Of a DNA stretch of 46,845 nt, positions 44,158 to 46,845 are shown one piece after another. Below the pieces are notes generated by a model, which did no database searches, had not been told where the DNA came from, and saw nothing but the letters and a program-made list of their open reading frames with translations. The position numbers and the translations under genes were made by a program. Origin of the DNA: Corallococcus praedator (GTDB lineage: Bacteria; Myxococcota; Myxococcia; Myxococcales; Myxococcaceae). Within the stretch, counting starts at the first letter, position 1; each line of letters starts with the position of its first letter. The stretch is from positions 1-46,845 of the forward strand of contig NZ_RAWI01000026.1 in assembly GCF_003612125.1 (NCBI RefSeq). The letters run 5' to 3'.

Positions 44158-44192
44158 TCACCGTGCTGCGCTTTTGCTTCTACATTTGAACA

Positions 44193-44229
44193 CCAGGGGT
44201 CTGGTCTTTCATTTCAACCAGACCCCTGG
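44193..44229 (-). terminator. Hairpin between the two initiator tRNA genes
   Basis: A 13-bp perfect stem (arms 44217-44229 and 44193-44205) with an 11-base loop starts ten bases downstream of tRNA copy 2. On the minus strand the tail is TGTTC, a weak T-run, so it may be a partial terminator or an RNA-processing hairpin. Confidence 0.65.
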
Positions 44230-44237
44230 CTTTTCAA

Positions 44238-44312
<75 letters not shown>

Positions 44313-44327
44313 GCGAGAACGAGAGGG

Positions 44328-44356
44328 TAAGTACATCTGCCTCTCGCGACCGTCAA
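44328..44356 (-). promoter_or_regulatory. Promoter of the tandem initiator tRNA genes
   Basis: On the minus strand, TTGACG (44356-44351), a 17-base spacer and TACTTA (44333-44328) lie 15 bases before the tRNA. The -35 is near consensus and the -10 is weak, preceded by TG. Confidence 0.5.
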
Positions 44357-44414
44357 CTCTATTCTCGGCGCCCTTCCGCATTGTCGCGAGCGAGCGCCGA
44401 GAACGAGTGACGCA

Positions 44415-46430
44415 CTACTTGCCCAGCTTGCTCAGCAGATCCGCGAAGGTGCCGAAGCCCTTCTTGCCCGAGCCCACCGGCTTCTGCGTCTTCTGCCACG
44501 CCTCGACCTCGGCGCGCTCCTCGGCGCGGATGGCGCCAGGGATGGACAGGCGGATCTTCCCGGCGGGATCCATGTCGATGATCGCCACCTTCAGCTCCTG
44601 CCCGATGGAGAAGTGCTTGCGCATGTCCGTGCCGCGGTCGGTGCCCGTCTCGCTGGCCGGGATGAGGCCCTTGCCGCCCGGGAACGCGAGGAACACGCCG
44701 TAGGGCTCCAGCCGATCCACCTTGCCGGTGACGACGTCGCCCACCTTGGGACGCGGCGCCGCGGGCTGCGCGGGCTTCGCCTCCGTGGCCGCCTTCGCCG
44801 GACGCTCCTCGGCAGGACGCTGCGCCTCCTCCTCGGAGATGCGGCGCAGGCCGATGCGCTTGTCGTTGGGGTCGATCTTCTCGATGGACACCCAGATGAC
44901 TTCGCCTTCCTTCACCGCGTCACGCGGGTGCGCGATGCGACGGTCGCTCAGCGCGGAGATGTGCACCAGGCCATCCACGCCCGGGCGCAGCTCCACGAAC
45001 GCGCCGAACGGCTGCAGCCGGACGACCTTGCCCTGCAGGCGGTCGCCTTCGTGCAGCTCCTCCAGCGCCTTCTTGAACGGATCCTCCTGGCTGGAGCGCA
45101 GCGAGAGCGTGATGCGCTCCTTCTGCTTCGCCTTGTCGGAGGAGTTCGGCTGGCCCTCCTCCATGCGGATGATCTCCACCTCCACGTCGTCGCCCTGCTT
45201 CACGACCTCGCTGGGGTGACCCACGCGCGTGTAGGACAGCTCGGAGACGGGGATCATGCCCTCCACGCCGCCCAGGTCCACGAACACGCCGAAGTCGCGC
45301 ACGCCAGAGACCTTGCCCTTGACCGTCTTGCCCACGGCCAGGTTCTTGCGCGTCTCCGTCGCCAGCTTGCGCTGCTCGTCCTCCAGCAGCGACCGGCGCG
45401 ACAGCACCACGTTGCGGTCCCGGACCTCGGTGACGCGGAACTGGAGCTTCTCGCCGATGAACTGATCCGGCTTCTCCACGAAGCGGATGTCCAGCTGGCT
45501 GATGGGGCAGAACGCGCGCATGTCGCCGATGGCGACTTCCACGCCGCCCTTGTTCACGCTGAGCACCATGCCCTCGACGGGCATGCCGGAGGCGCGGGCC
45601 TCGGCCAGCATCGCCATGGACGCGTTGCCCTTGGCGAGCGCGCGGCTGAGCAGGATGCCGCGGGCACCCATCTCCACCACGTGCGCATCCAGGCGGTCAC
45701 CCACGCCGAAGCGCAGGATGCCCTCGTCGTCCTTGAGCTCGCGCAGCTCGATCATCGCCTCGGACTTGCCGGAGCCGTCCAGCGACACGAACGCGGTGTC
45801 CGCGCCCAGCTGGAAGATGGTGCCGGAGACCTTCTCGCCCAGGCGCACGCCGCGCCGGCCAGGAGCGCCACCGTCCTTGACCTGCGCCTCGAACATGTCG
45901 GCGAAGGACTCGGACTCCTGGACCTCCTCGTAGAGGGGGCTGGAGGGCGCCGGCGTCACCGGACGCGGCGTCGGGGTGGGCGTCGGCGTGGCCGCGGAGG
46001 CCTGCGCCTCAGCGCCCGTCTGCTCCGCCGTCGCGGTCGCGTCGGTGGGCTTGTCACCCTCCAGCGCGCGCGTCTCGATGGAGCCGGAGGCCCGCTTCAC
46101 GACCACCATGGGGCCGGACGGACGACGCTCACCGCCGCCACCTCCCCGTCCCGCACCGCCGCCGCCACCACCGCCGGGGCGTCCACCGCGAGGTGCACCC
46201 GCATCGCCGCCCTGGGGACGAGGCTGCGGCGACTGTGCATCGCGCGCCCCACGCTCCCGTCCCGGACCGCGCTGCTCGTCGCGGCCTCCGCCGCCACGGC
46301 CACCGCCGCGCTCGTTGCCCTGGCCCCCCGAAGGGATGCCCAGCATCACGTCGCCAAACGTGGCCTTCGGCTTCTTGGGACCGAAACCGCCAGGACCGCC
46401 CGAATTACCGCCGCTCTTCTCGTCGCTCAC
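44415..46430 (-). CDS. Five-domain S1 RNA-binding protein with RGG-rich N-terminus
   Basis: A 671-residue protein. The N-terminus (41-104) is a low-complexity Arg/Gly-rich stretch with many RGG units, followed by a Thr/Pro spacer (148-165). Five S1 (OB-fold) domains follow at about 197-264, 283-346, 366-446, 461-531 and 563-631; domains 3 to 5 have the canonical GxVxGxVxxxxxFGxFVxL pattern. It resembles ribosomal protein S1, but the RGG tail and the domain count differ from the classic six-domain form, so it may be a second S1-like translation or RNA-decay factor. It starts at a GTG (46430) with GGAAGG about nine bases upstream. The initiator tRNA genes lie 102 bases downstream on the same strand. 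Confidence 0.88.
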   Translation of the reverse strand: MSDEKSGGNSGGPGGFGPKKPKATFGDVMLGIPSGGQGNERGGGRGGGGRDEQRGPGRERGARDAQSPQPRPQGGDAGAPRGGRPGGGGGGGAGRGGGGGERRPSGPMVVVKRASGSIETRALEGDKPTDATATAEQTGAEAQASAATPTPTPTPRPVTPAPSSPLYEEVQESESFADMFEAQVKDGGAPGRRGVRLGEKVSGTIFQLGADTAFVSLDGSGKSEAMIELRELKDDEGILRFGVGDRLDAHVVEMGARGILLSRALAKGNASMAMLAEARASGMPVEGMVLSVNKGGVEVAIGDMRAFCPISQLDIRFVEKPDQFIGEKLQFRVTEVRDRNVVLSRRSLLEDEQRKLATETRKNLAVGKTVKGKVSGVRDFGVFVDLGGVEGMIPVSELSYTRVGHPSEVVKQGDDVEVEIIRMEEGQPNSSDKAKQKERITLSLRSSQEDPFKKALEELHEGDRLQGKVVRLQPFGAFVELRPGVDGLVHISALSDRRIAHPRDAVKEGEVIWVSIEKIDPNDKRIGLRRISEEEAQRPAEERPAKAATEAKPAQPAAPRPKVGDVVTGKVDRLEPYGVFLAFPGGKGLIPASETGTDRGTDMRKHFSIGQELKVAIIDMDPAGKIRLSIPGAIRAEERAEVEAWQKTQKPVGSGKKGFGTFADLLSKLGK

Positions 46431-46487
46431 TGCCGAGACCTTCCGTTGACGATTTCGACCCCGGACTCCCGTGAAGTCAGGGCCTCT

Positions 46488-46518
46488 TGAAAAAGGCGGC
46501 GCACATTACACGTGCGCC
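46488..46518 (-). terminator. Hairpin with T-run upstream of the S1-protein gene
   Basis: On the minus strand, GGCGCAC-N7-GTGCGCC (arms 46512-46518 and 46498-46504) is followed by GCCTTTTTC. It looks like an intrinsic terminator for the membrane-protein gene that ends at 46658. If the S1-protein promoter lies further upstream it could be an attenuator instead. Confidence 0.65.
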
Positions 46519-46657
46519 ATGTCGGGAGGAAGCCGCATACCGACCTCCCCCTCACAATGGGCCTCCTATCGCAACCGAAAGGGGCCTGTCCTGCATTCCG
46601 TTTGCTTTCCCAAGCATCGCCTGGAAGGCAGCCGTCCCACCGTGCGCCGCGCCGCGT

Positions 46658-46826
46658 CTAGCGGACGAGCTTCAGCTTCCGGCCCACCTTGCGGAAGACA
46701 GCGCCCGCCTCGGGAATGCCCAGCGCGGCGGCCACAGCGAAGTAGACGAGTCCGAAGGGAACCGCCACCGCCAACAGCCCCACGACGGGGTGCAGGTGCG
46801 GCGGCACCAGCACCGTGCCCCCCCAC
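46658..46826 (-). CDS. C-terminus of a polytopic membrane protein, truncated
   Basis: The last 55 residues of a gene entering from the right end. A hydrophobic helix (VVGLLAVAVPFGLVYFAVAAA) is followed by LGIPEAGAVFRKVGRKLKLVR, a basic cytoplasmic tail. The LG-P-E-A tail recalls C-termini of MurJ/Wzx-type lipid-carrier flippases, but this is only a resemblance. The true reading frame ends at the TAG at 46658-46660; beyond 46826 the sequence is adapter. Confidence 0.55.
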
Positions 46827-46845
46827 CTGTCTCTTATACACCTCT
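46827..46845. other. Tn5/Nextera mosaic-end adapter
   Basis: The last 19 bases match the Nextera transposase mosaic end CTGTCTCTTATACACATCT at 18 of 19 positions (A to C at position 16). This is library adapter left on the contig end, not genome. Confidence 0.96.

Noticed and set aside
44613-46490. 625-codon plus-strand open frame antisense to the S1-domain gene
   Set aside because: Its His/Leu/Arg-rich composition is typical of antisense frames; the S1 domains on the minus strand are unmistakable.
46566-46841. Minus-strand open frame starting MYKRQVGGHG
   Set aside because: Its start codons come from the Nextera adapter, and it is out of frame with the membrane-protein C-terminus that ends at 46658.

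Overview
The window looks like one complete assembly contig from a GC-rich (about 70% by eye) delta-proteobacterial predator, most likely a myxobacterium of the Myxococcaceae (Corallococcus or Myxococcus type). The reasons are many lipoproteins, secreted proteins with PDGG/DAGT linkers, an NtrC-type sigma-54 regulator beside a hybrid kinase, a large stand-alone NRPS and strong third-position GC bias. The genus is inference. The right end carries a Tn5/Nextera mosaic-end adapter (46827-46845), and the first six bases match the inner end of the same adapter.

Layout. 1-2776 (minus): a cut-off lipoprotein, two tandem cold-shock genes with matching leaders and terminators, and an M2 (ACE-like) peptidyl-dipeptidase. 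2943-4617 (plus): a DHH-family phosphoesterase with a degenerate active site and a DUF3105-like lipoprotein. 4812-16946 (plus): a 4,044-residue, four-module NRPS, A-T-(C-A-T)x3-TE, with no epimerase, methyltransferase or tailoring genes beside it. Three of its four A-domain codes read as branched aliphatic amino acids. 17049-24029: a secreted glycosidase-like protein with a C-terminal binding module, an integral-membrane acyltransferase, a VOC protein, a vWA lipoprotein, a small lipoprotein and a bacterial expansin.

24060-30249 is a likely signalling circuit. A hybrid kinase (PAS-PAS-HisKA-HATPase-REC-REC-HPt) is divergent from an NtrC-type activator. Immediately downstream of the activator lies a good -24/-12 sigma-54 promoter feeding two alpha/beta hydrolases. 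30310-38990 (minus) is a three-gene cassette: a membrane OB-fold/NfeD-like (YqiJ-like) protein, a YqiK-like flotillin and a giant 1,844-residue AAA+ ATPase. This is the most interesting candidate system in the window.

39200-43815: type IB topoisomerase, 2OG-Fe(II) oxygenase-like protein, a 66-residue acidic protein, a patatin-like phospholipase and a lipase-like hydrolase whose promoter is overlaid by a palindromic operator. 44046-44356 (minus): two identical initiator tRNA genes with a promoter and hairpins. 44415-46430 (minus): a protein with five S1 domains and an RGG-rich disordered N-terminus. The window ends in the C-terminus of a membrane protein. No CRISPR array, insertion sequence, phage gene or rRNA was seen, and no gene-free stretch exceeds about 270 bases.
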